DNA of 6,045 bases, taken from NCBI GenBank assembly GCA_016930475.1, contig JAFGGR010000033.1:1-6045 (forward strand), read 5' to 3'. The position numbers and the translations under genes are program-made. Below are positions 1-5,329 of the stretch, in pieces. Position 1 is the stretch's first letter, and each line of letters begins with the position of its first letter. Under the pieces are notes generated by a model, which did no database searches, was not told the DNA's origin, and saw only the letters and a list, made by a program, of their open reading frames with translations. The stretch comes from Clostridiales bacterium. GTDB taxonomy: Bacteria > Bacillota > Clostridia > Saccharofermentanales > Saccharofermentanaceae.

Positions 1-1
1 C

Positions 2-1192
2 TCGGAGTCCTCTCGCAATATGCTGAATAATCCCATGGAGAACGGCACCGGAACGTATCGTGATTTTTTTCTGGACATGACGGCCAAGGAGATGCAGACG
101 GTCGCTATCTTGTTTGACGACGCCGTTACTCACGGATATAGTGTGGAGCAATCTCACAGGGACCGCGCTCAGCTCTATCTGGACAGGTTGAATCAACGGG
201 CGGCGGCCATGTCGGTGGACCCCGATACATTTATCACGGCCATTTTCGGCAAAAATGTCTCCGCGGAATTGATTTTGGAAGTCCTGTCACGAAAATACTT
301 CACGGAGGACTACGCCTACGGACCCAAAATGGAGGAACTGCGCGCCACCGAAGACCAGGCAGAAGAGGCGTACTCATCCTCCCCGAACCAATACGATCAG
401 GTTTCCTATCGTTTACTGCGCATCGTTTTCGATCAGAAGGATCCCAGTTTTATCGCTACGGCTCACTTGCACGCTCGCGAAATCATTGAGAAAATCGAAC
501 ACGACCAGAGCAAATTCGAACCGGTCGCGGCCGAGTATTTTTCGGGCGAAGAGAAAGACCGAATTCTCCAACCCGACTCGACCCTGGTTTCCGGGATGCG
601 GTATAACGAGTTGGACGACATGGAATGGCGGGTCTGGCTTTTCGATCCGGTTAGAAAACCCGGGGATTGCATTGTTTTTGAAGATAAGGACGGGTTTCCG
701 ATATTGCTCTGCTTCTCGGCGAGAGACCGACTGCTTGAGCCGCTCCGGAACGTTCGCATTTTCTACCTGAACCGGGAAGATCCGGAAAACGATGTGCCGG
801 GTATCCCGGAGGCCGACATCGACGTGCAGTCCAGGATCATTCTGGAATCGATCACCGATGAGGCGTCCATGCATGCTTTGGAGACCATTTACGCGGAGAA
901 GATCGCTCAGGGATGGATGGCAACATCTCAAAGCAGTGACATCTACCCGGGAAAACTGGATCGGGATTTTGATAAATGGATCTTTCATCCCGATCGCAAG
1001 CCGGGCGATAAAACGTCCATCACCACGGACGTCGGGATCGCGATCCTTTACTACATCGGTTCTTCCAAGGATCCCGAATGGTACGACCGGGTCAACAGCT
1101 TTATTCGAATCGATAATTATCAGGAATTCATAATGGCCAAACAGGAGGAGTACCCCTTCCGATTCAACGAGGAAGGTCTTAAGGACATCTAG
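2..1192 (+). CDS. SurA/PrsA-like peptidylprolyl isomerase (foldase/chaperone), 5' truncated
   Basis: The frame is open to the window edge with no stop. The first ATG (20) has only a poor GGAG 12 bases upstream, so the true start, with an expected signal peptide or membrane anchor, probably lies outside. Numbering below is from that ATG (390 residues). Residues 13-99 are helical and end in a GKN-x-SAE segment, like the SurA-type N-terminal chaperone region of clostridial foldases. Two related parvulin-like units follow. Unit 1 runs from YRLLRIVF (130-137) through WLFDPVRKPGD (206-216) to GFPILLCFS (225-233). Unit 2 runs from VRIFYL (245-250) through WIFHPDRKPGD (320-330) to GIAILYYIG (339-347). 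The family assists folding of exported proteins outside the membrane. Canonical parvulins carry His in the first strand (HIL) and near the end (GYHI); both are replaced in both units, so a chaperone role is more likely than isomerase activity. Family assignment is fairly sure, catalysis doubtful. Confidence 0.75.
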   Translation, partial: SESSRNMLNNPMENGTGTYRDFFLDMTAKEMQTVAILFDDAVTHGYSVEQSHRDRAQLYLDRLNQRAAAMSVDPDTFITAIFGKNVSAELILEVLSRKYFTEDYAYGPKMEELRATEDQAEEAYSSSPNQYDQVSYRLLRIVFDQKDPSFIATAHLHAREIIEKIEHDQSKFEPVAAEYFSGEEKDRILQPDSTLVSGMRYNELDDMEWRVWLFDPVRKPGDCIVFEDKDGFPILLCFSARDRLLEPLRNVRIFYLNREDPENDVPGIPEADIDVQSRIILESITDEASMHALETIYAEKIAQGWMATSQSSDIYPGKLDRDFDKWIFHPDRKPGDKTSITTDVGIAILYYIGSSKDPEWYDRVNSFIRIDNYQEFIMAKQEEYPFRFNEEGLKDI

Positions 1193-1217
1193 TTCTCCGA
1201 GAATCGCCCGGCTGCCT

Positions 1218-1306
1218 CCGGATCGATCGTTAACACACAGCAAATCCGTCCGTCGACGCTCCGTTTGAGCGCCTTCGGGCGGATCTGTCATTGACGGTCG
1301 ATCCGG
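1218..1306. other. Nested inverted repeats in the convergent intergenic region (possible bidirectional terminator)
   Basis: The 123-base gap between two converging genes holds three nested inverted repeats. The outer arms are CCGGATCGA (1218-1226) and TCGATCCGG (1298-1306). The middle arms are ATCCGTCCG (1244-1252) and CGGGCGGAT (1276-1284, one G-T pair), extended by ACAG/CTGT (1237-1240, 1285-1288) past a three-base bulge. The inner hairpin is CGCTC (1257-1261) and GAGCG (1267-1271) around a five-base loop. The placement fits a shared transcription terminator, but neither strand shows a clear T-run after the stem, so intrinsic termination is uncertain. Confidence 0.4.
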
Positions 1307-1315
1307 CGAAAATGA

Positions 1316-1429
1316 CTATAAATCGTTCAGCACAGCGAATATCAAGGTCGCCAGGACCGTCGACACCATGAGTAAAGCAAGTATCAGTGCAAGGATCTTG
1401 AGCATGCCGGACTTATTCGTCGAACTCAT
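1316..1429 (-). CDS. 37-residue single-pass membrane protein, translationally coupled to htrA
   Basis: I do not recognise the family. The predicted product has a short polar N-terminus with one lysine (MSSTNKSG), one hydrophobic helix over about residues 9-34 starting after Lys11 (ILALILALLMV onward), and ends NDL. It looks like a membrane-inserted micro-protein. A signal peptide is unlikely because no secreted domain follows. The case for a real gene is strong for its size: its ATG overlaps the htrA stop as ATGA (1426-1429), and a purine-rich Shine-Dalgarno (GGGGAGGGG, 1438-1446) lies just upstream inside the htrA 3' end. It is the last gene of the minus-strand unit. By position it could modulate HtrA or sit with it in the membrane, which is inference. 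It loosely recalls other tiny one-helix proteins of Clostridia, without any specific motif. Confidence 0.65.
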   Translation of the reverse strand: MSSTNKSGMLKILALILALLMVSTVLATLIFAVLNDL

Positions 1430-2676
1430 GACAGCTTCCCCTCCCCTAAAATCAAGGTCACCGTAATGGTCTCCCCGTCTCTGTAAACAGTCATCTTCAT
1501 CTCGTCCCCGACGGCAAGAGTATCCCGAAGCTCCAGCAGTGACGTTGTCGTCTCCATGACCTGCCCGTTCACATGCGTAATGATATCTTCGGGAAGAAGT
1601 CCGGCTTGGTCCGCCGGACCATTCTCGGTCACTTCGCGAACATAAAGCCCCGACGGCCATCCGAATTGCTCCGCAGTAGACATGTCCACACTAACGACCA
1701 TAATCCCCAGGATCGGTCGGCCCGACACATATCCTTTGTTGATCAATTCTTCGATGATATTCTTCACATCATTGATCGGTATCGCAAAGCCGATGCCCTC
1801 CGCGCTGGTCATCTTCGCGTTCGTTACTCCGATGACCTCACCATATGAATTCACCAGTGGTCCCCCTGAATTACCATTATTGATCGACGCATCCGTCTGA
1901 AGAAGATTGTACTTCACCCCTTCAATATCCAGTTCTCTGTTCACGGCGCTGATCACACCGACCGTGACCGTACCGGCCAGTTCGCCGAACGGGTTACCGA
2001 TTGCAACGGCTAATTCACCGACCTGAAGGAGATCCGAGTCGCCCAAAACCATCTGCGGAAGTTTGTCCTCCGATTCGATTTTGAGGACCGCGATGTCCAT
2101 CCGATTGTCGGTCCCAACCAAAACAGCCGGGAACGGATCACTAAATCCGGGAACCACCACCGAAAGACCGGAAGCGCCTGAAACCACGTGATAGTTGGTG
2201 ACGATATATCCGTCCTCCGAAATAATGAAGCCGGATCCGGACGCTTCGAGCGTAGTGTCACCATACACTGAACCATAGATGACCTCGGCAATCACGGACA
2301 CGGTGGCGGGGCTGACCTTGGAGGCGATCTCGACGGTGCTCATTGCCTTTCGCGATCCGACATCCGGTAATCTCGTGGCATCTTCGATCGAAAAATGTCT
2401 CTCGTCCGTTTCAGCGGGCACGGTCGTTTCCGGGTCGTGCGCCTCCACTGTCGAATAAGCGGGAACGTTATCAGACTCACCCGGATCTTCGCGGCGATCG
2501 ATCAGGAGCCGCCCCAGATACAAGCCGATAACAATGACAGGGATAAGCATCACCAACGCGCAGATGATCGCAATCGCGATGACAGCCTTGTTGGCTTTCC
2601 TTTTGTTTACGGGACTCTTTATTTCCGACTCCGGTTGTCGATCATATGCATTATTGCCGGACTCATTTGATGTCAT
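1426..2676 (-). CDS. htrA: Membrane-anchored HtrA/DegP-family serine protease (S1C, one PDZ domain)
   Basis: Degrades or refolds misfolded proteins on the outer face of the membrane. The 416-residue product has a cytoplasmic N-terminus of about 30 residues ending in a KRKANK charge cluster, one transmembrane helix (about 31-56), a polar acidic linker (57-112), a trypsin-like domain (about 114-300) and one C-terminal PDZ domain (about 320-410). The triad is visible: His163 in TNYHVV, Asp194 in RMDIAVL and Ser270 in GNSGGP. All key residues are intact and the length is normal for Gram-positive HtrA. A GTG at 2688 in the same frame would add four residues, but it lies inside the Shine-Dalgarno (GGAGGTG, 2686-2692), so the ATG at 2676 is the likely start. 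The gene begins about 40 bases after the two-helix membrane gene and overlaps the micro-protein gene by four bases. Stress control is usual in this family, but I see no recognisable operator here. Confidence 0.95.
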   Translation of the reverse strand: MTSNESGNNAYDRQPESEIKSPVNKRKANKAVIAIAIICALVMLIPVIVIGLYLGRLLIDRREDPGESDNVPAYSTVEAHDPETTVPAETDERHFSIEDATRLPDVGSRKAMSTVEIASKVSPATVSVIAEVIYGSVYGDTTLEASGSGFIISEDGYIVTNYHVVSGASGLSVVVPGFSDPFPAVLVGTDNRMDIAVLKIESEDKLPQMVLGDSDLLQVGELAVAIGNPFGELAGTVTVGVISAVNRELDIEGVKYNLLQTDASINNGNSGGPLVNSYGEVIGVTNAKMTSAEGIGFAIPINDVKNIIEELINKGYVSGRPILGIMVVSVDMSTAEQFGWPSGLYVREVTENGPADQAGLLPEDIITHVNGQVMETTTSLLELRDTLAVGDEMKMTVYRDGETITVTLILGEGKLS

Positions 2677-2685
2677 AACTGAAAA

Positions 2686-2692
2686 CACCTCC
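2686..2692 (-). promoter_or_regulatory. Ribosome binding site of htrA (sets the start)
   Basis: GGAGGTG on the minus strand, nine bases before the ATG at 2676. The upstream in-frame GTG (2688) is part of this site and so cannot be the start codon. Confidence 0.8.
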
Positions 2693-2717
2693 GTTTGTTT
2701 CCATACTTATAATATTA

Positions 2718-3056
2718 TCATTTTACGTTTTTTCCCGAATTCTTTTTCAGGAAAATTGCGGCATTTTCATCTTCTTCCGACACATCGTCTTCCTCTTCCG
2801 ACGGGTAAAGGTCCGGGTGCGCTTCAATCCGTATCTCCCGGTGTTCCCCTCGCTGAAGGGCCTTGTGGCGAACGACGATCGTCAGGATCAACAGGAAGAC
2901 CGCCGTTACCGCGATCGCCAGAGAGATCATGGTTACGACTGTCAATCCGATACGGGACTCAGGGAGCCCGTCAGCGATCCAATACAGAACCAACGCAAAC
3001 AGCACACAAGACCCCGAAACGAGGCCATATAAGACGATCCTGCGATTAAGAGCCAT
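2718..3056 (-). CDS. Unrecognised two-helix membrane protein with acidic C-terminal tail
   Basis: I recognise no family. The 112-residue product starts MALNRRIVLYG and has two hydrophobic segments (about residues 7-29 and 36-62) joined by a short loop (DGLPESR). A basic stretch follows (RHKALQRGEHRE), then a highly acidic tail (PSEEEDDVSEEDEN, about 86-99) and a lysine-rich end. The positive-inside rule suggests both termini are cytoplasmic. The ATG at 3056 is preferred because a purine-rich GAGGGGGGAG lies directly before it. The frame stays open upstream to a TTG at 3134, inside the end of yigZ, but that has no good ribosome binding site and the extra 26 residues are not hydrophobic. It sits between yigZ and htrA on the same strand, about 40 bases before htrA, so it is probably co-transcribed. 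A role near HtrA in the membrane is only a positional guess. Confidence 0.7.
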   Translation of the reverse strand: MALNRRIVLYGLVSGSCVLFALVLYWIADGLPESRIGLTVVTMISLAIAVTAVFLLILTIVVRHKALQRGEHREIRIEAHPDLYPSEEEDDVSEEDENAAIFLKKNSGKNVK

Positions 3057-3074
3057 CTCCCCCCTCGATGCGAT

Positions 3075-3088
3075 CGTCAAATTTGACG
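3075..3088. repeat. 14-base perfect palindrome upstream of the two-helix membrane gene
   Basis: CGTCAAATTTGACG reads identically on both strands. It lies between the yigZ stop (3127) and the next start (3056), the only sizeable gap in the minus-strand unit. It could be a dimeric operator or chance. No promoter hexamers fit well around it: TTGACG on the minus strand resembles a -35, but no -10 follows. Confidence 0.35.
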
Positions 3089-3126
3089 GCTCATCGGGGC
3101 GAAGAAAAAGGACTCCATGTTCTTCT

Positions 3127-3783
3127 CTATTCAACCGTCAGGTCACCCAACCTCTCTTTGATCATATCCATACTCCCGACATGCAAAGGCTCCGAGCGAC
3201 CCGAGGTCACGTCCAGGCAAATACGCGTCAGGCGCTCCGCTCCGCTTTCCGGGCAGGAAACCGAAAGAACCGGCAGATCTTCATATCGGACCCGGCCGAC
3301 GGAATAGCCTTCCTTGTCCAAAACATATTTTAAACGTTCATAAAGCGAAAAATCAACCGTGATCTCGTATTCGCGCGCATTTACGAACACGCAAGGCTGT
3401 GCTGCCTGAACCGCACCCGCCGCGGCGCTCCCGTAAGCCCGAACCAAACCGCCGGTACCCAGTTGAGTCCCTCCGAAATATCGTGTGACTACGATGATCG
3501 AATCGTCGATATCGTTCTTACGAAGGGCGTCCAGGACCGGCATACCGGCGGTTCCCGACGGCTCTCCGTCGTCACTGTATTTCTGTAAAACCTCTTCGCG
3601 TCCGATCCTCCACGCATAAACATGATGCGTCGCGTCCGGATACTGCTTCCGGATCCCGTCGATACGCTTTTGCGTATCCTCAGCGGATCGAATCGGACCG
3701 GCTTCGGCAATGAATACGGACTTTTTGACCTCGATCCGGAACAGCGAATTCCGGGTGAGCGATATCCAACTTTCCCTTCGCAA
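3127..3783 (-). CDS. yigZ: YigZ/IMPACT family protein (UPF0029)
   Basis: Widely conserved cytoplasmic family whose biochemical role is not settled; the eukaryotic relative IMPACT acts in translational stress signalling by binding GCN1. The 218-residue product has the normal length and two-domain layout. The N-terminal Impact-type domain (about 18-125) carries the family hallmarks SDDGEPSGTAGMP (70-82) and VVTRYFGGTQLGTGGLVRAYG (98-118). The C-terminal ferredoxin-like domain (DUF1949 type) spans about 138-195. The usual Lys in GGTKLG is Gln here. The start is a TTG (3783) directly after the Nudix gene's TGA (3784-3786), with AAGGAG at 3793-3798 and nine bases between, so the two genes are probably translationally coupled. 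No ATG in frame fits better without cutting the N-terminal domain. Confidence 0.92.
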   Translation of the reverse strand: MRRESWISLTRNSLFRIEVKKSVFIAEAGPIRSAEDTQKRIDGIRKQYPDATHHVYAWRIGREEVLQKYSDDGEPSGTAGMPVLDALRKNDIDDSIIVVTRYFGGTQLGTGGLVRAYGSAAAGAVQAAQPCVFVNAREYEITVDFSLYERLKYVLDKEGYSVGRVRYEDLPVLSVSCPESGAERLTRICLDVTSGRSEPLHVGSMDMIKERLGDLTVE

Positions 3784-4197
3784 TCAGACCAGCTCCTTGT
3801 AGCGCTGGTAAGACATCATCAGAAGGGATTTATCTTGACTGTACGTAACCTTTTCGAGCGCGTCCTTCACCGGGAAGAATTTCCCGTCCGAAAAGCTCTG
3901 CGACGGGTTCGGTGTCACATCCGGACTCTCGGCCTGCATGATGTACCACACGATCTTATTGCATACCGGTTTCTGGCGGGTTATGGAGTAAAACTCGTAG
4001 TTTGTCCGACCGGCGGGAGACAGGATTCGGGCTTTGACTCCGGCTTCGTACGACACACGCTCCAAGGCAACGTCGTCGGGCTTCTCCACCGAGCGGATCA
4101 CGCCTTTAGGAAAGCACCACTCGCCCTTCTCGTTTTTTAAAAGAAGCACCGAGTCCTCGTAGAATACTACGCCTCCCGAACAGTTTCGAACCAGCAT
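3784..4197 (-). CDS. Nudix-fold protein with a degenerate Nudix box
   Basis: Nudix hydrolases cleave nucleoside diphosphates linked to another group, using Mg held by glutamates of the Nudix box (G-x5-E-x7-REU-x-EE-x-GU). The 137-residue product has the fold's layout: an opening strand (SGGVVFYEDSVLLL), the WCFPKG lead-in, and the box at residues 32-54. Gly32, Glu38, Glu51, Gly53 and Val54 are kept. The REUxEE core reads ERVSYE, so two helix glutamates are replaced by Arg47 and Tyr50. Activity may be altered or lost. The remainder (TNYEFYSITRQKPVCNK, WYIM, and the C-terminal TYSQDKSLL and KYKELV-like end) recalls a clostridial Nudix subgroup, substrate unknown. The ATG at 4197 is chosen for its strong GGGGAGG site; a GTG at 4248 lies upstream of the predicted transcription start. 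First gene of the minus-strand unit. Confidence 0.85.
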   Translation of the reverse strand: MLVRNCSGGVVFYEDSVLLLKNEKGEWCFPKGVIRSVEKPDDVALERVSYEAGVKARILSPAGRTNYEFYSITRQKPVCNKIVWYIMQAESPDVTPNPSQSFSDGKFFPVKDALEKVTYSQDKSLLMMSYQRYKELV

Positions 4198-4205
4198 ATC
4201 TTCTT

Positions 4206-4212
4206 CCTCCCC
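4206..4212 (-). promoter_or_regulatory. Ribosome binding site of the Nudix gene (sets the start)
   Basis: GGGGAGG on the minus strand, eight bases before the ATG at 4197. It supports the 137-residue form over a longer frame beginning at a GTG at 4248, which overlaps the promoter -10 region. Confidence 0.8.
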
Positions 4213-4238
4213 GCTATTTGCTTCGCTCACGTGGATAT

Positions 4239-4267
4239 ATTGTATCACGCGGGTAATATAAATCCAA
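4239..4267 (-). promoter_or_regulatory. Sigma-A type promoter of the minus-strand unit, extended -10
   Basis: On the minus strand: TTGGAT (4262-4267) as a weak -35, a 17-base spacer, and TACAAT (4239-4244) as a -10 matching TATAAT at five of six positions. TG stands one base before it, giving an extended -10. Transcription would begin near 4232, with a leader of about 35 bases before the Nudix ATG. No other convincing promoter is seen further down the unit. Confidence 0.65.
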
Positions 4268-4354
4268 TAAATGCCCCGGATCGGTTTTGAAGGAGCAGGA
4301 GATATTTTCGATCATCATTTGCATTAGTTTCGTTACTTTCTATAAGATATTTAT

Positions 4355-4383
4355 TTGACGCGTTTTTGCTTTTCGTGTACCCT
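4355..4383 (+). promoter_or_regulatory. Promoter of the amino acid ABC transporter operon
   Basis: TTGACG (4355-4360) is a strong -35, five of six to consensus. A 17-base spacer leads to TACCCT (4378-4383), a weak -10. AT-rich DNA directly upstream (about 4337-4354) could act as an UP element. Transcription would begin near 4390. A weak -10 beside a strong -35, with the inverted repeat around it, fits a regulated promoter. It diverges from the Nudix promoter, with about 87 bases between the two -35 elements. Confidence 0.5.
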
Positions 4384-4405
4384 ATTTAAGTCAGACAAAA
4401 ACGCG
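4359..4405. repeat. 10+10 base inverted repeat around the -10 region, candidate operator
   Basis: CGCGTTTTTG (4359-4368) and CAAAAACGCG (4396-4405) are exact reverse complements separated by 27 bases. The left arm begins in the -35 and runs into the spacer; the right arm is just after the expected transcription start. Arm centres are 37 bases apart, about three and a half helical turns. Binding of a regulator to both arms could block the promoter. A looped RNA hairpin is unlikely because the left arm would not be transcribed. Confidence 0.45.
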
Positions 4406-4443
4406 AAGAACGGATTGTGCTGAAGTGTGAAAGGAGTTTTTTG

Positions 4444-5238
4444 ATGAAATTAAGAGTACTGGTTGCCGTGATTGCGCTGGTAATCACGGCATCATTTGTT
4501 TTGGCCGGTTGCGGCCCGAACAGCGAAAAAGACAGTTTGGAACGGGTAAAAAAGGCAGGTAAGCTGACCGTTGTCGGAAGCGGCGGATATCCGCCCTTCA
4601 ACTTCATCGGTGATAACGGATCGGTCGTCGGTTTCGACGTCGACACCGGGACTGAGATCGCCAAACGTATCGGCGTTGACCTCAATTATGTGACCTCCGA
4701 TTGGGATGGCTTGGTCGAAGGTCTTCGAAGCGGACGCTACGACGGGATCCTCGGCAGTATGGCGATCACCGATGACCGACTGGAGGTCGTCAACTTTACG
4801 ATCCCCTATTATTATTCCGGAGCCCAGCTGATCGTACGCTCGGATTCCGGCATCACCGACCCGAGCCAGCTGGCCGGAAAAGAAATCGGTGTGGCGACCG
4901 GCACCAACTTCGTCGGCGACGCGGAAACGCTCGGCGCGACCGCCAAACTCTATCAGGACGACAACGCGACCCTGATGGATTTGATCAACGGCCGTATTGA
5001 CGGTGTGATCACCGACCGCCTGGTCGCTTTAGGCGCGATACGCGAAATCGCGGGCGGAGAAAACCTCGAACTTTGCGGAGAGATCCTCCGTTTGGAGGAG
5101 ATGGCGATCGCCGTTAACAAGAACGATCCTGAACTCCTTGCGGAGTTGAATCGAATTCTTGCGGAAATGCACAACGACGGAAGTCTTCGCACCATCAGTG
5201 AAAAATGGCATGAAGGTGCGGACATTACCGTGAAATAG
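4444..5238 (+). CDS. Polar amino acid ABC transporter substrate-binding lipoprotein (family 3)
   Basis: Captures an amino acid outside the membrane and delivers it to the permease. The 264-residue precursor has a lipoprotein signal peptide (MKLRVLVAV onward) ending in a VLAGC lipobox with lipid-modified Cys23, followed by a short polar tether. The mature part is a full family 3 binding domain: SGGYPPFNFIG (46-56), GFDVDTGTEIAKRI near the family signature (63-76), SMAITDDRLEVVNFTIPYY (105-123), where Arg112 should bind the ligand carboxylate, and VITDRLVA (188-195), where Asp191 should bind its amino group. The substrate cannot be told from sequence alone; glutamine, arginine, cystine and others are all possible. 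The ATG at 4444 has AAGGAG seven bases upstream; an in-frame GTG at 4417 would spoil the signal peptide. First gene of the operon. Confidence 0.93.
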   Translation: MKLRVLVAVIALVITASFVLAGCGPNSEKDSLERVKKAGKLTVVGSGGYPPFNFIGDNGSVVGFDVDTGTEIAKRIGVDLNYVTSDWDGLVEGLRSGRYDGILGSMAITDDRLEVVNFTIPYYYSGAQLIVRSDSGITDPSQLAGKEIGVATGTNFVGDAETLGATAKLYQDDNATLMDLINGRIDGVITDRLVALGAIREIAGGENLELCGEILRLEEMAIAVNKNDPELLAELNRILAEMHNDGSLRTISEKWHEGADITVK

Positions 5239-5273
5239 AAACACTGATCCCCGCGTTTTTAATGGATGACATG

Positions 5274-5304
5274 AGAAAAGGGCGACGCACCGTTGCCCTT
5301 TTCT
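5274..5304 (+). terminator. Intra-operon hairpin, partial terminator or mRNA stabiliser
   Basis: AGAAAAGGGCGAC (5274-5286) pairs with GTTGCCCTTTTCT (5292-5304) over 13 base pairs, with one G-U pair and a five-base loop. It lies 36 bases after the binding-protein stop and before the permease ribosome binding site. The following ACTCTTAATT is not a strong U-tract, so read-through is expected. Hairpins at this spot in ABC operons often keep binding protein in excess over the membrane parts. Confidence 0.6.
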
Positions 5305-5329
5305 ACTCTTAATTGCAAGGAGAACCCTC

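Noticed and set aside
413..1291. Long open frame (292 codons) on the minus strand opposite the foldase gene
   Set aside because: It lies almost wholly antisense to a frame with clear foldase repeats, shows no domain or helix pattern of its own, and has no convincing ribosome binding site. It is a codon-bias shadow.
2706..2735. AT-rich stretch upstream of htrA with -10-like hexamers (TATTAT, GATAAT) as a separate htrA promoter
   Set aside because: No acceptable -35 at the right distance, and the short gap to the upstream gene fits co-transcription. A stress sigma promoter cannot be excluded but is not supported.
2534..3049. Plus-strand open frame of 171 codons over the two-helix membrane gene and the htrA start
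   Set aside because: Composition is Pro/Ser/Arg rich without motifs, and it is antisense to two better-supported genes with good ribosome binding sites.
3622..4140. Plus-strand open frame of 172 codons across yigZ and the Nudix gene
   Set aside because: Antisense to two genes with recognisable motifs; no motifs of its own.
4214..4324. Short minus-strand frame of 36 codons in the divergent intergenic region
   Set aside because: It has no ribosome binding site and spans the Nudix promoter, so it would not be on the mRNA that starts near 4232.
4268..4443. Riboswitch or T-box leader upstream of the amino acid transporter operon
   Set aside because: The predicted leader is only about 54 bases long and has no stem array, T-box sequence or known riboswitch core.
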